Shown here piece by piece: positions 29,219 to 38,483 of a stretch of 64,000 nucleotides of DNA. Made by a program: the position numbers and the translations under genes. The first letter of the stretch is position 1. Every line of letters starts with the position of its first letter. The stretch lies in NCBI GenBank assembly GCA_025060135.1, contig JANXCY010000008.1, positions 1 through 64,000 on the forward strand, read 5' to 3'. The notes below the pieces were generated by a model. It ran no database searches. It was not told where the DNA came from and saw only the letters and a list, made by a program, of their open reading frames with translations. Source of the stretch: Anaerolineae bacterium (GTDB taxonomy: Bacteria > Chloroflexota > Anaerolineae > B4-G1 > DUEL01).

Positions 29219-30403
29219 ATGGGAGATAAATTTGATTTCATTCGCGAAGAGATGGCCGCGCTGAAAGAGTCTGGTCTCTTTATTTACCTGCGCACCGTTG
29301 GGTCGGCTCCTGGACCCTGGATGATTGTGGATGGCAAAAAGGTTTTGAACCTTTGCACCAACAACTACCTGGGCCTGGCGACCCACCCCCGGCTGGTCCA
29401 GGCGGCCCACGAGGCGCTGGACCGCTGGGGGGTCGGGCCGACAGCCGTCCGCTCTATTGCTGGAACCCTTGCCATCCACGTGGAACTGGAGCGGAAGGTT
29501 GCCGAATTCAAACACGTGGAAGATGCCCTTTACGTTCAATCAGGCTTTTGCGCCAACCAGGCTGCCATCCCGCCCCTGGTGGGCCGGGAGGACGTCATCT
29601 TCTCCGACCGGCTGAACCACGCCTCCATCATTGACGGATGCCGCCTCAGCGGGGCTAAAATCGTCGTCTACGAGCACTGCGACCCCGAGGACCTGGAAGC
29701 CAAAATCCGGGAGAACCTTCCTAACTTCCGGCGGGGGATGGTGATCACGGACGGTGTCTTCTCTATGGACGGCGATGTGGCCCCGCTGGACAAAATCTAC
29801 GAGATCGCGGAGCGTTATGGGCTCATCACGATGGTGGACGATGCCCATGGCGAAGGCGTTCTGGGCCATGGCGGTCGGGGGATTGTGGACCACTTTGGCC
29901 TCCACGGGAAGTTTGACATTGAAATTGGCACCTTCTCCAAAGCCTTCGGCGTTGTCGGAGGAATCATCTCCGGCAAGAAAGTGGTGATAGACTACCTGCG
30001 CCAGCGGGCCCGCCCCTTTCTGTTCTCCAACGCCGTTACCGCCGCCGACACCGCCGCGTGCATAGCGGCGGTGGAGGTTCTCTCCGAATCCACCGAACTG
30101 GTGGACCGTCTCTGGGAGAACACCCGCTACTTTAAAGGGGAGATGAAACGGTTGGGCTTTAATCTGGGCCGCAGCGTTACTCCCATCACACCGGTCATGT
30201 TGGGGGAGGCGCCGCTGGCCCAGGCATTCAGCCGCCGCCTCTTTGAGGAGGGGGTCTTCGCGATGGCCATCGGCTATCCGACGGTCCCCAGAGGACAAGC
30301 CCGCATCCGGGTCATGGTCTCCGCGATGCTGAGCCGAGACGATCTGGACTACGGCCTGGAGAAGTTCGCGAAGGTGGGGAAGGAACTGGGAGTGATCAGG
30401 TGA
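29219..30403 (+). CDS. kbl: Glycine C-acetyltransferase / alpha-oxoamine synthase
   Basis: A 394-residue PLP enzyme of the 2-amino-3-ketobutyrate CoA ligase / BioF / HemA family: [59 protein letters not shown] and the PLP lysine in [18 protein letters not shown]. The N-terminus and the [12 protein letters not shown] stretch best fit Kbl, which makes or cleaves 2-amino-3-oxobutyrate from glycine and acetyl-CoA. No threonine dehydrogenase or biotin genes flank it, so BioF activity remains possible. It has a very strong promoter. Confidence 0.88.
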   Translation: MGDKFDFIREEMAALKESGLFIYLRTVGSAPGPWMIVDGKKVLNLCTNNYLGLATHPRLVQAAHEALDRWGVGPTAVRSIAGTLAIHVELERKVAEFKHVEDALYVQSGFCANQAAIPPLVGREDVIFSDRLNHASIIDGCRLSGAKIVVYEHCDPEDLEAKIRENLPNFRRGMVITDGVFSMDGDVAPLDKIYEIAERYGLITMVDDAHGEGVLGHGGRGIVDHFGLHGKFDIEIGTFSKAFGVVGGIISGKKVVIDYLRQRARPFLFSNAVTAADTAACIAAVEVLSESTELVDRLWENTRYFKGEMKRLGFNLGRSVTPITPVMLGEAPLAQAFSRRLFEEGVFAMAIGYPTVPRGQARIRVMVSAMLSRDDLDYGLEKFAKVGKELGVIR

Positions 30404-31377
30404 CCGTCGCGCGCCTGCACCGGGTGTCTGGAAATCCAGTACGGGTCAACCGCCTGCATTACCTGATGGTAGGGATATGGCTCCTGGCGTTCACCGGTTG
30501 CGCGGCGGGGCTGCCATCGGCTACTCCTTCTCCGCTCCCTCCCTCGCCGCTGCCAACGGCGACACCCGATCCGGCCATCTTTTACGAACAGGGGCTGGCC
30601 TGTCAGCAGGCAGGGGACTGGGAGTGCGCCCGGTTGGCCTTCTCCCGCACCCTGGAACTGAACCCGGGTTTCGCTTTTGCCTATCGGGCGCGAGCCGCCG
30701 TCTATCTGGCCCTGGGAGACGGCCCCATGGCGCTGCGGGACGCGCAGACGGCCATTATGCTGGTGCCAGAAGACGCAGAAGCCTACATTTTGCTGGGGGA
30801 AATTCTCCGTCGGGCTTTTCATGACCCGCTCCAGGCGCTGGATGCCTACGATGCTGCGGTACAGCGGGACCCGGCGTTGGCGCCGGTTCTCTTTCCGGTC
30901 CGCTGGGAGTGTGCGGTGGTAGCGGCCCGTTCCGATCGGATGGCCGAATTGGCGGCCGAATATGCCCGCCTTCACCCGGACGATCCGATGCGGATGTACT
31001 ACCGGGGGCGGGCCCTGCTGGCCCACAGAGCCTCCCGGATAGCCATCCAGGTGGTAGGAGAGACCATCCAGCAGGAAGAGGGTCTGGCAGCGCTGTGGTT
31101 TGTGCTGGGAGAGGCCTATGCCGCCGATGGCGCTTGGCGGGAAGCCGTCATCTGCTACGAGCAAGCCCGGGCATTGATGACCGCTGGAGACCCCTCCCTC
31201 CAGGCGGTCTCCAGGAATCCAGCCGCGACGCTGGCTCTGGCGCTGGGAACGGCTTACCTCTACGCCGGGCGTTGTGGGGATGCCGAAGCCGTCTTTCGCT
31301 ACGCGCAGGCGCTGGGTTCCGACCGCCCCGACCTGCCCACGCTCATTGGGCAGGCCATGATCTGCCAGCGCCAGTAG
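30400..31377 (+). CDS. TPR-repeat lipoprotein, function unknown
   Basis: A 325-residue protein starting with GTG at 30400, overlapping the kbl stop (GTGA); an internal ATG at 30466 would give a tidier signal peptide. The hydrophobic stretch [12 protein letters not shown] ends in a lipobox-like cysteine, followed by a Pro/Ser/Thr-rich spacer. Then come TPR-like helices (about 60-140 and 235-320: [40 protein letters not shown]). It is probably surface-anchored and protein-binding. Coupling to kbl may be only transcriptional convenience. Confidence 0.75.
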   Translation: MTVARLHRVSGNPVRVNRLHYLMVGIWLLAFTGCAAGLPSATPSPLPPSPLPTATPDPAIFYEQGLACQQAGDWECARLAFSRTLELNPGFAFAYRARAAVYLALGDGPMALRDAQTAIMLVPEDAEAYILLGEILRRAFHDPLQALDAYDAAVQRDPALAPVLFPVRWECAVVAARSDRMAELAAEYARLHPDDPMRMYYRGRALLAHRASRIAIQVVGETIQQEEGLAALWFVLGEAYAADGAWREAVICYEQARALMTAGDPSLQAVSRNPAATLALALGTAYLYAGRCGDAEAVFRYAQALGSDRPDLPTLIGQAMICQRQ

Positions 31378-31460
31378 CGAGTCGGTGTTTATTGGGATAG
31401 CTCCGCCCATAGGCAACAGTGGCCAGAGGCCTGGCCCTTTCCCCCTGGCAGGAGGAACGG

Positions 31461-31649
31461 ATGAAACTCATCTACCGGGACCGAGAATGGGAACTGGAAG
31501 GACGGATGACCGTCCGTCAGGCCATAGAACAGATAGGGTTGATTCCGGAGACGGTACTGGCAGTACGGGACGGCAAACTGCTCACCGAGGATACGATACT
31601 GGACCCGGAGGACACCGTCAAACTGGTCTCTGTCGTCTCCGGAGGATAG
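31461..31649 (+). CDS. ThiS/MoaD-like ubiquitin-fold sulfur carrier
   Basis: A 62-residue beta-grasp protein ending in SVVSGG, the double glycine that is adenylated and thiocarboxylated in sulfur carriers. It shows MKLIYRDREWELEGRMTVRQ and AVRDGKLLTEDTILDPEDTV. ATG 31461 follows GGCAGGAGGAACGG. No E1-like partner or thiamin/Moco genes adjoin. Both ThiS/MoaD and tRNA thiolation (TtuB-like) carriers share this shape, so the pathway is open. Confidence 0.8.
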   Translation: MKLIYRDREWELEGRMTVRQAIEQIGLIPETVLAVRDGKLLTEDTILDPEDTVKLVSVVSGG

Positions 31650-31782
31650 AGGACGGCGAAAGAGCGCTGGTGGTGCTTTTCCGCGGAGCCGGGAGGATCG
31701 TTATGGCTTTCCCATCCCCGGCTGGACGGATGGCTTAAATCCGTCGCCATATGAAAAATCTCTGTGCTCTTTCGTCCGTGGG

Positions 31783-32175
31783 GTGCACCCCATGCTGGCA
31801 TCTTGGAAGCGCCGCGCCCAGAACCTGCGGGCCGACACCTATGCTCTCTACCTGGCCTACCGGGACCCGCGCACGCCCGGATATGCCCGGCTCTTCGCCG
31901 CGCTGGTTGTCGGCTACGCCTTCAGCCCGGTGGACCTGATCCCGGATTTCGTCCCCGTCCTGGGCTACCTGGATGACCTGGTAGTGGTGCCGCTGGGGGT
32001 ACTCCTGGCCCTGAAGATGATCCCGCCCCAGGTCTGGGCCGAAAGCCGCGCGCGGGCGCGAGAAGTAACGCTTTCGGGCCGACCGGTCCGCTGGGCCGCC
32101 GTCGTAGTGGTCGCGACCTGGCTGCTGATTCTGGCGCTGATGACGGCGGTTCTATGGAAAGTGCTGGCAAAGTAA
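31783..32175 (+). CDS. YkvA-like (DUF1232) membrane protein
   Basis: A 130-residue protein with the DUF1232 hallmark YAFSPVDLIPDFVPVLGYLD followed by DLVVVPLGVLLALKMIP, and a C-terminal helix (WAAVVVVATWLLILALMTAV). The role of the family is unknown. Start is ATG 31783 or ATG 31792; neither has a strong ribosome site. Confidence 0.85.
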   Translation: MHPMLASWKRRAQNLRADTYALYLAYRDPRTPGYARLFAALVVGYAFSPVDLIPDFVPVLGYLDDLVVVPLGVLLALKMIPPQVWAESRARAREVTLSGRPVRWAAVVVVATWLLILALMTAVLWKVLAK

Positions 32176-32201
32176 GGGAACCAGAACGGGCTATGGTCAG
32201 A

Positions 32202-32230
32202 TTGCTTTTTCGTAAAAAAACGAATATACT
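32202..32230 (+). promoter_or_regulatory. Promoter of the ABC/HlyD operon
   Basis: TTGCTT (32202-32207), 17 bp, TATACT (32225-32230), in a local AT-rich patch. It predicts a transcript start near 32237 and a leader of about 230 nt before the ATPase ATG at 32470. Confidence 0.7.
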
Positions 32231-32236
32231 ATACTG

Positions 32237-32450
32237 CGGGTAGAGGAACTGGCCCCGAGCCCAGGAGGAGACCTGGGAGCAAATTTGTTCCGGATGCTTC
32301 CCGCCTTCCTGGCCCAGCAATACGGCATCCAGGTTACCGACACTGCGCCGAAAGTCAGCGTTATTGGGATGAAGGCTCTCCTGAGATGGGAACTGTGTAC
32401 CTCCGAAAAGAGGTTTTGGAGCCCGCGCGTGTGCTCCAAAACCTCTTTAT
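32237..32450 (+). ncRNA. Structured mRNA leader, possible riboswitch or attenuator
   Basis: The leader holds nested complementary runs: CCCAGG-aggaga-CCTGGG (about 32261-32278), the palindrome GGAGCAAATTTGTTCC, GGATGC paired with GCATCC about 30 nt later, and CGCCGAAAGTCAGCG-type short stems. It ends in a perfect 16-bp hairpin. An aptamer followed by a terminator is the natural reading. Fragments such as CCTGGG after GGAGA and CTTCCCGCC recall the molybdenum-cofactor RNA motif, but I cannot align it, so the class is left open. Confidence 0.45.
32407..32448 (+). terminator. 16-bp perfect hairpin ahead of the ABC ATPase (attenuator candidate)
   Basis: AAAGAGGTTTTGGAGC (32407-32422), a 10-base loop, GCTCCAAAACCTCTTT (32433-32448), then ATTAAG. 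It ends 21 bp before the ATPase ATG, so it would either stop transcription or mask translation. Confidence 0.7.
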
Positions 32451-32469
32451 TAAGCGTAGACCAGGATTT

Positions 32470-33405
32470 ATGGAAGAATTGGCAGTCGTTGCCCAGGGTC
32501 TGACCAAAAAGTTCGGCGACTTCACCGCCGTAGATGGTGTCTCCTTCCGTATCCGGCGGGGGGAGATTTTCGGCTTCCTGGGGCCCAACGGGGCCGGAAA
32601 GACCACGACTATCCGCATGCTCCTGGGTCTCCTGCGCCCCACCTCCGGTACTGCCACTGTCCTGGGATACGATATTGTTCGGCAGGCGGAAGAAATCCGC
32701 AAGCGTGTTGGCTACATGTCCCAGCGCTTCAGCCTCTACCAGGACCTGACCGTCGCCGAGAACCTGGAGTTTTATGGCCGGACCTACGGCATTCGGGGGA
32801 GGCGGCTCCGAGAGCGCAAAGCGTTCGTCGTCCGTATGGCCGGGTTGGAGGGGCGGGAGCGGGAACTGACCCGCAACCTCTCCGGTGGCTGGAAACAGCG
32901 GCTGGCGCTGGGCGCGGCCATCCTGCATGAGCCGGAAATGCTTTTCCTGGACGAGCCGACGGCGGGGGTGGACCCCATCTCCCGTCGCGCCTTCTGGGAC
33001 CTGCTCTACGAACTGGCCGAAGGCGGGACCACCATCTTCGTTACCACCCACTATATGGACGAGGCGGAACATTGCCACACTCTGGCCTTCATCTACGGAG
33101 GCCGCATCGTCGCCCAGGGCCCGCCCGACGAGATCAAAAAGAACCAAATGCAGGGGCAGGTCCTGGAGGTAGACTGCTCCGACCCGGAGTGGGCGGTCCG
33201 ACTTCTGCGGCAGGCCGGACAGTTTGACGAAGTGGCTCTCTACGGTTCGCTCATCCATGTGGTGACCCGGGAGGTGGAGGCCCATCAGCGGGAAATTCAG
33301 GAGCGATTGCAGCAGGCCGGCATCGTGGTCTATTCGGTAGATTGGATTGTCCCGTCGCTGGAGGATGTATTCATCTCGCGCGTGCGCAACGCAGCGCAAG
33401 ATTGA
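32470..33405 (+). CDS. ABC transporter ATP-binding protein (CcmA/DrrA type)
   Basis: A 311-residue ATPase: Walker A GFLGPNGAGKTTTIRMLLGL, Q-loop MSQRFSLYQDLT, signature LSGGWKQRLALGAAI, Walker B EMLFLDEPTAGVD and H-loop TTHYMDEAEH. The C-terminal tail of about 90 residues is of the drug-exporter kind. ATG 32470 is used; the 28 extra residues in the track would be encoded by the attenuator hairpin. Two HlyD-type adaptors follow, but no permease is in the window, unlike usual YhiI-YbhFSR-type systems. Confidence 0.9.
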   Translation: MEELAVVAQGLTKKFGDFTAVDGVSFRIRRGEIFGFLGPNGAGKTTTIRMLLGLLRPTSGTATVLGYDIVRQAEEIRKRVGYMSQRFSLYQDLTVAENLEFYGRTYGIRGRRLRERKAFVVRMAGLEGRERELTRNLSGGWKQRLALGAAILHEPEMLFLDEPTAGVDPISRRAFWDLLYELAEGGTTIFVTTHYMDEAEHCHTLAFIYGGRIVAQGPPDEIKKNQMQGQVLEVDCSDPEWAVRLLRQAGQFDEVALYGSLIHVVTREVEAHQREIQERLQQAGIVVYSVDWIVPSLEDVFISRVRNAAQD

Positions 33406-33417
33406 CGGGACTTCCCG

Positions 33418-33515
33418 CAGTTACCTGCTGGGCAGGCCGCCCGGCCTGTAAGACACCGTCAGAAGGCCGTTTCAGGCTACCGAGTACAAGCGAACAGCCT
33501 GCGCTATGCATTAAC
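33418..33515. repeat. Family A repeat core (copy 3) without clear ends
   Basis: GCAGGCCGCCCGGCCTGTAA, AAGGCCGTTTCAGGCTACCG and ACAGCCTGCGCTATGC match the core of MITE-like family A, but neither inverted terminus is recognisable. It separates the ATPase from the first adaptor gene. Confidence 0.55.
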
Positions 33516-33539
33516 AGGAGTAAGTCCACTCCCAAAAGC

Positions 33540-33640
33540 CCAGTTCACCGCCGAGACGCAGAGTCCGCAGAGCCTGTACTCCATGTAGAACTCTGCGCTC
33601 CCAGCGTCTCTGCAGTGAGTTTTTGCAGCGGACTTAAGGA
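33540..33640. repeat. CACCGCNGAGACGCAGAG-type dispersed repeat
   Basis: CACCGCCGAGACGCAGAGTC faces CAGCGTCTCTGCAGTGAG in inverted orientation. A related CTCTGCGTTCTCCGCGTTCT string lies at 58.58 kb. This is an interspersed repeat, not a gene. Confidence 0.6.
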
Positions 33641-33692
33641 GTGATCATCCCTGCGGATTGAGTCTTGCGCCTCAGAAATCGGAGTATGGGAC

Positions 33693-35003
33693 ATGAAGCG
33701 TCCTTGGTTGGTTCCGGTGATCCTGGTTGCCCTTCTTCTGATGGCCGGAGGGGGAGTGGCTCTTTCCCCCCGGCTTCGAGATCAGGCTCTGGCCCGCGTC
33801 GGAGTTTCCCGACGGTCGGCGGGAGCGCTCACTGCCTCGGGCTTCATGGAGGCCGAAGAGGTATCGGTGGCGGCGGAGGTGGGCGGACGTATCGCCGAGG
33901 TGCGGGTCGCTGAGGGGGAGATGGTGGAGGCTGGGCAGGTCCTGGTCCGCCTGGACGACCGGATCGCGCAGGCGCAGGTGGCAGTGGCGCAGGCCGGGGT
34001 GGAGGTCGCCCAGGCCCAACTGGCCCGCGCCCGGGCCGGTGCCCGCCCGGAGGACATCCGCCGAGCCCGCGCGCTCCTGGCTCAGGCGGAGGCCGCCCGC
34101 GATGGCGCGTATCAGGCCTGGCAGGACGCGCGCGCTATGCTGGCCAACCCTCAGGAACTGAACGCTCGCGTCGCCCAGGCCGAGGCACAGGTGGACGTTA
34201 CCCGCGCCATGCTGGGCCAGGCCGTCGCCCTGAAAGACATGGCTGAAATGGGCTACAACCAGTACCGGAAGGCCATGTCCGATTGGGAACGCCTACCGGA
34301 GCCGCTCCGCCCACCGCTCTCGCGGGAGGTCCACGGGGTCATCTACGCCTACTGGCAGGCATGGGCCGGGGTCAACGCCGCCGGAGCCGCCTACGACGGC
34401 GCGCAGGAGGCGCTGGACCTTTTATATCAGATTCAAAAGAACCCCCAGGCGCTGCGGGCCCAGGTGGACGCAGCGGAGGCCCAGTATCGGGCAGCAGAGG
34501 CCGCCGTCGCTCAGGCCCAGGCAGTCCTGGATGGCCTGGAGGCCGGCCCCACGCCCGAAGAGATCGCCGCGCTGGAGGCCCAGGTCCGTCAGGCCGAGGC
34601 CCAACTGGAGAGCGCCCGGACGGTGCTGGCAAAACTGACTCTCACCGCTCCAGTCGGAGGGCAGGTGGTGGAAGTGGTCGGCCACGCGGGAGAAATCGCT
34701 TCTCCAGGCATCACCCTCATCGCCCTGGCCGATCTGGAGCAAGTTACCCTGACTGTCTACGTCCCTGCAAACCGGCTGGGCCAGGTTTGGGTGGGACAAC
34801 CGGTAGAGGTAAAGGTGGATTCTTTCCCCGATCGCGTGTTCACTGGACGGGTCGCCACCATTGCCACCGAGGCCGAATTCACCCCCCGCAACATTCAGAC
34901 CGCCGACGAACGGGCTAATATGGTCTTCGCTGTCAAAGTGGTCATTCCCAACCCGGACCGGGCCCTGAAGCCCGGTATGCCCGCTGACGCGGTGTTCAAA
35001 TGA
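33693..35003 (+). CDS. HlyD-family membrane fusion protein 1
   Basis: A 436-residue adaptor: an N-terminal helix (WLVPVILVALLLMAGGGVAL), a first lipoyl half (VAAEVGGRIAEVRVAEGEMV, AGQVLVRLDDR), a long Ala/Gln-rich coiled-coil hairpin (about 95-295), the second lipoyl half (LTLTAPVGGQVVEVVGHAGE) and a beta-barrel end (VKVDSFPDRVFTGRVATIAT). Adaptors link an inner exporter to the outside of the cell. It has close sequence identity to the next gene, especially at both ends. Confidence 0.9.
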   Translation: MKRPWLVPVILVALLLMAGGGVALSPRLRDQALARVGVSRRSAGALTASGFMEAEEVSVAAEVGGRIAEVRVAEGEMVEAGQVLVRLDDRIAQAQVAVAQAGVEVAQAQLARARAGARPEDIRRARALLAQAEAARDGAYQAWQDARAMLANPQELNARVAQAEAQVDVTRAMLGQAVALKDMAEMGYNQYRKAMSDWERLPEPLRPPLSREVHGVIYAYWQAWAGVNAAGAAYDGAQEALDLLYQIQKNPQALRAQVDAAEAQYRAAEAAVAQAQAVLDGLEAGPTPEEIAALEAQVRQAEAQLESARTVLAKLTLTAPVGGQVVEVVGHAGEIASPGITLIALADLEQVTLTVYVPANRLGQVWVGQPVEVKVDSFPDRVFTGRVATIATEAEFTPRNIQTADERANMVFAVKVVIPNPDRALKPGMPADAVFK

Positions 35004-35014
35004 CGGAATGACTT

Positions 35015-36196
35015 ATGAGAACCAAACCCTTTGTTTACTGGTATCTTGGTCTGCTGCTGCTGACTTCCTGCACCCGGGTTGAGAAGAATCCCCCCCTGAG
35101 CGCCACGGGGTTCATTGAAGGGACCCAGGTCCGCATTGCGCCGGAGGTAGGCGGGCGGATTGCAGAGATTCGGGTGGACGAGGGGGACGAAGTAGCCGCG
35201 GGGCAGGTCCTGGTGCGGCTGGATGATGCGATCTGGCAGAGCAAACGGCGAGAGGCGGAGGCAGCTGTGGCAGTGGCAGAGGCCCATCTGGCCCGCGTGC
35301 AGGCCGGAGCGCGGCCAGCGGAAATCGCCGCCGCACGGGCCGCGCTGGCCCAGGCCCAGGCGGAGCGAGATGGAGCCCGAAAGGCCCTGGAGAACGCCCG
35401 CCAGGCACTCCGCAACCCCCAGGACTTGGACCTCCAGATCGCCGAAGCGCGGACGCAGGTGCGGCTGGTCGAGCAGGAAGTGGAGCGGGCAAAGGCGGAA
35501 CTGGGCGCGACAGAGAATCTCTACGGCCCCGAGGACTTCCGTACCCGCGCCGCGCGGGCCGCGCTGGAAGCGGCGCAGGCGAAACTGGCCGGCGCGCAGC
35601 GGTATCTGGCCGTCCTGAACGAAACCCGGCAGCGGCCTCTGGCGCTCCTGGCCCAAGTTCACGCTGCTGAGGCCCGCCTGCGTGCGGCGGAGGCGGAGGT
35701 GGAAGCCGCCCAGGCCGCGCTGGATAAACTGGAGGCCGGCCCCACGCCCGAAGAGATCGCGCTGGCCCGGGCCCAACTCCGACAAGCACAGGCGGCCCTG
35801 GCACTGGTGGAGGCCCAGGGAAGTCAATTGACCCTTACTTCTCCCATCACCGGTACCGTCTCCACCCGCAGCGCTCAGGTGGGAGAAACAGCCGCACCGG
35901 GTGTCCCCATCCTCACCCTGATCACCCTGGACCCGGTCGCGCTGGTCCTCTACATCCCCGAGAACCGCATCGGCGAAGTACGGGTTGGGCAGACGGTGGA
36001 GGTGGCGGTGGACGCCTTCCCTGGTCGCGTCTTCACCGGCACGGTAACCACCATCGGCACAAAGGCCGAATTCACCCCCCGCAATGTCCAGACGCGCGAA
36101 GAGCGGGTCAACCTAGTCTTCGCCGTCAAAGTGGTCATCCCCAACCCGGACCGGGCCCTCAAGCCCGGCATGCCTGCTGACGCGATCCTGCGGTAG
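35015..36196 (+). CDS. HlyD-family membrane fusion protein 2 (lipoprotein)
   Basis: A 393-residue paralog of the preceding gene, 11 bp downstream. The signal ends in a lipobox (LLLLTSC), so it is lipid-anchored rather than membrane-spanning. Shared blocks include VGGRIAEIRVDEGDEVAAGQ, KLEAGPTPEEIALARAQLRQ and NPDRALKPGMPADAILR; long DNA runs are also nearly identical, implying a tandem duplication. The two may form mixed hexamers or serve different exporters. Confidence 0.9.
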   Translation: MRTKPFVYWYLGLLLLTSCTRVEKNPPLSATGFIEGTQVRIAPEVGGRIAEIRVDEGDEVAAGQVLVRLDDAIWQSKRREAEAAVAVAEAHLARVQAGARPAEIAAARAALAQAQAERDGARKALENARQALRNPQDLDLQIAEARTQVRLVEQEVERAKAELGATENLYGPEDFRTRAARAALEAAQAKLAGAQRYLAVLNETRQRPLALLAQVHAAEARLRAAEAEVEAAQAALDKLEAGPTPEEIALARAQLRQAQAALALVEAQGSQLTLTSPITGTVSTRSAQVGETAAPGVPILTLITLDPVALVLYIPENRIGEVRVGQTVEVAVDAFPGRVFTGTVTTIGTKAEFTPRNVQTREERVNLVFAVKVVIPNPDRALKPGMPADAILR

Positions 36197-36373
36197 TGGG
36201 GAAACGCCGGATGGGGATGTCTGATCCCGGGGGCTGTTTCCAGCCACTCCCGAATGGGAATGGGGAGAGCCTGGGAGATCGGCGGTGGCCTGGGACCACT
36301 GCCCCTCTTCTCCCCCAGACGTACGGCGCATCCCCTGCCTGCCGGAACACTCCACCGCTGATAGGAGGGCACT

Positions 36374-38302
36374 ATGTCCCGTAAAGTCCGGGCCCGATGG
36401 CTGCTGATCATCATGGCCGCCGGAGGACTCCTCCTGGCCGCGTGCACGTGGCCGGGCCTCGAGCCCTCCCCAGCGGCAACCCTCACCTCCCAGCCCCGCC
36501 CGACCTCGCCGGTCTCCGGGACCCCTGCCGCCTCACCCTTCCGCCCTGAACTTCCCCTGTATCGAGACCCCGCTCAGCCAGTGGAGGTCCGGGTCGCCGA
36601 CCTGCTTTCCCGAATGACGCTGGACGAGAAAATCGGGCAAATGGCGCTGGTGGAACGGTCGGCCATCTCCGACCCCCGGGACATCGCCACCTTCGGGTTA
36701 GGGGGCATTCTGAGCGGTGGCGGCTCGGTTCCCACGCCGAACACCCCCTCAGCCTGGGCCGATATGGTGGACGGCTTCCAGCGGGCCGCACTGAGCAGCC
36801 GGCTCGGTATCCCCATCCTCTATGGCGTGGACGCGGTGCACGGGCACAACAACGTGGTGGGGGCGACTATCTTCCCGCACAACATCGGCCTGGGAGCCAC
36901 CCGGAATCCGGCGCTGGTTCAGAAAGTCGCCCAGATAACGGCCCGAGAAGTCTACGCCACCGGCATCCGCTGGACGTTCTCTCCCTGCCTGTGTGTCGGG
37001 CGAGATGAGCGCTGGGGCCGTACCTACGAGTGCTTCGGTGAGGACCCTGAGGTGGTCTCTATGATGGCGGGACCGGCGGTCCGGGGCTACCAGGGCCCGG
37101 ACCTGAGCGCTCCCAATGCGATCCTGGCCACCGCCAAACACTGGGTAGCCGATGGCGGCACCCAGGGCGGCGTCGACCGAGGCGATGCGGTCCTCAGCGA
37201 AGAGGAACTGCGGCGAGTCCATATCCCGCCGTACGTGGAGGCCATTCGGGCCGGCGTCGGTTCCGTTATGGCTTCCTTCAGCAGCTGGAATGGTACCAAG
37301 ATGCACGGAAATCCGTACCTACTGACCACTGTCCTGAAGGAGGAATTAGGGTTCAGGGGGTTCCTCGTCTCTGACTGGGGCGCGATTGACCAGTTGCCCG
37401 GGGATTATGCCAGTGATGTACGCACTGCCATCAACGCGGGAATAGATATGGTGATGGTGCCTTATGACTACCAACAGTTCCTCCAAACACTCAGAGCCGA
37501 AGTCCAGGCCGGGCGGATCCGCCAGGAGCGAATTGACGACGCCGTATCCCGGATCCTGATCCAGAAATTTGCGCTGGGGTTATTTGAACGTCCCTTGGCC
37601 GATCGCTCCGGCATCGGCGACATCGGCTCCCCGGCCCATCGGGAGGTGGCCCGCCAAGCAGTACGGGAATCGCTGGTGCTGCTCAAGAACGAGGGTAACA
37701 TCCTGCCCATCTCTCCCAACAGGAAGAACATCTTGGTCGCCGGGAGCAACGGCGACGACATCGGTAGCCAGTGCGGTGGATGGACCATCACCTGGCAGGG
37801 AGAGAGGGGAGACATCACGCCGGGGACGACAATCTACCAGGGGATCAAAAACCTGGCACCTCCGGGCACCCAGGTAACCTATGCCCGACAGCCTGTTTCC
37901 CTCAGCGGATACGACCTGGGCATCGTGGTCATCGGTGAGCGCCCCTACGCGGAGTGGTATGGAGACGATGCAGACTTGGAAATCTCTCCGGAGGATGCTG
38001 CCGCCGTGCAACAGGTCTGCGATGCTATGCCCTGCGTGGTGATACTGATTTCGGGACGTCCGATGATCATCAACACCCAGTTGGCTCAGGCCGATGCGTT
38101 GATCGCGGCATGGCTTCCGGGGACAGAAGGGGACGGCGTGGCAGAGGTGCTGTTTGGGCGCTACGATTTTACTGGTAAACTCCCGGTATCCTGGCCCCGG
38201 AGCATAGATCAGTTGCCTCTCAATGTAGGCGACGCCGGGTATGACCCGCTGTTCCCCTACGGGTTTGGTCTCTCTTACTCCTCATCATCCACTGGCCCGT
38301 GA
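36374..38302 (+). CDS. Secreted GH3 beta-glucosidase lipoprotein
   Basis: A 642-residue glycoside hydrolase family 3 enzyme. A lipobox (GLLLAAC) and Pro/Ser/Thr spacer anchor it outside the cell. The N-terminal TIM barrel has SRMTLDEKIGQMALVERSAI, YGVDAVHGHNNVVGATIFPH, TAKHWVADGGTQGGVDRGDA and the nucleophile aspartate in GFLVSDWGAIDQLP. The C-terminal sandwich has ESLVLLKNEGNILPISPN and a late GKLPVSWPRSIDQLPLNVG. It releases glucose or xylose from beta-linked oligosaccharides. It has its own ribosome site and a strong terminator, so its link with the HlyD genes may be only positional. Confidence 0.93.
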   Translation: MSRKVRARWLLIIMAAGGLLLAACTWPGLEPSPAATLTSQPRPTSPVSGTPAASPFRPELPLYRDPAQPVEVRVADLLSRMTLDEKIGQMALVERSAISDPRDIATFGLGGILSGGGSVPTPNTPSAWADMVDGFQRAALSSRLGIPILYGVDAVHGHNNVVGATIFPHNIGLGATRNPALVQKVAQITAREVYATGIRWTFSPCLCVGRDERWGRTYECFGEDPEVVSMMAGPAVRGYQGPDLSAPNAILATAKHWVADGGTQGGVDRGDAVLSEEELRRVHIPPYVEAIRAGVGSVMASFSSWNGTKMHGNPYLLTTVLKEELGFRGFLVSDWGAIDQLPGDYASDVRTAINAGIDMVMVPYDYQQFLQTLRAEVQAGRIRQERIDDAVSRILIQKFALGLFERPLADRSGIGDIGSPAHREVARQAVRESLVLLKNEGNILPISPNRKNILVAGSNGDDIGSQCGGWTITWQGERGDITPGTTIYQGIKNLAPPGTQVTYARQPVSLSGYDLGIVVIGERPYAEWYGDDADLEISPEDAAAVQQVCDAMPCVVILISGRPMIINTQLAQADALIAAWLPGTEGDGVAEVLFGRYDFTGKLPVSWPRSIDQLPLNVGDAGYDPLFPYGFGLSYSSSSTGP

Positions 38303-38321
38303 AGGGGAAGGAACAACAGAG

Positions 38322-38360
38322 GGATTGGCGACGGTTGGAGGCCGTCGCCAATCCTTCTCT
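38322..38360 (+). terminator. Terminator of the GH3 gene
   Basis: GGATTGGCGACGG-ttggagg-CCGTCGCCAATCC followed by TTCTCT: a perfect 13-bp stem 20 bp past the stop codon. Confidence 0.85.
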
Positions 38361-38483
38361 ATGCCGGAACCTATCCGTAAAGCCCCGCAGGCAGACCGGC
38401 GAGGTAACCCGCCAGGCCAGACCGCTGGCCCATTCACGCTCCAGGACGGTGTCTCCCCAGCGGGTTTTGCGGAAAATGACCGG

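Noticed and set aside
32285-32503. 72-codon ORF in the ABC leader, possible leader peptide
   Set aside because: Its start lacks a properly spaced ribosome site and it reads through the 16-bp hairpin; no evidence of translation.
32197-33399. 400-codon minus-strand ORF opposite the ABC ATPase
   Set aside because: Antisense shadow; it also runs through the attenuator hairpin.
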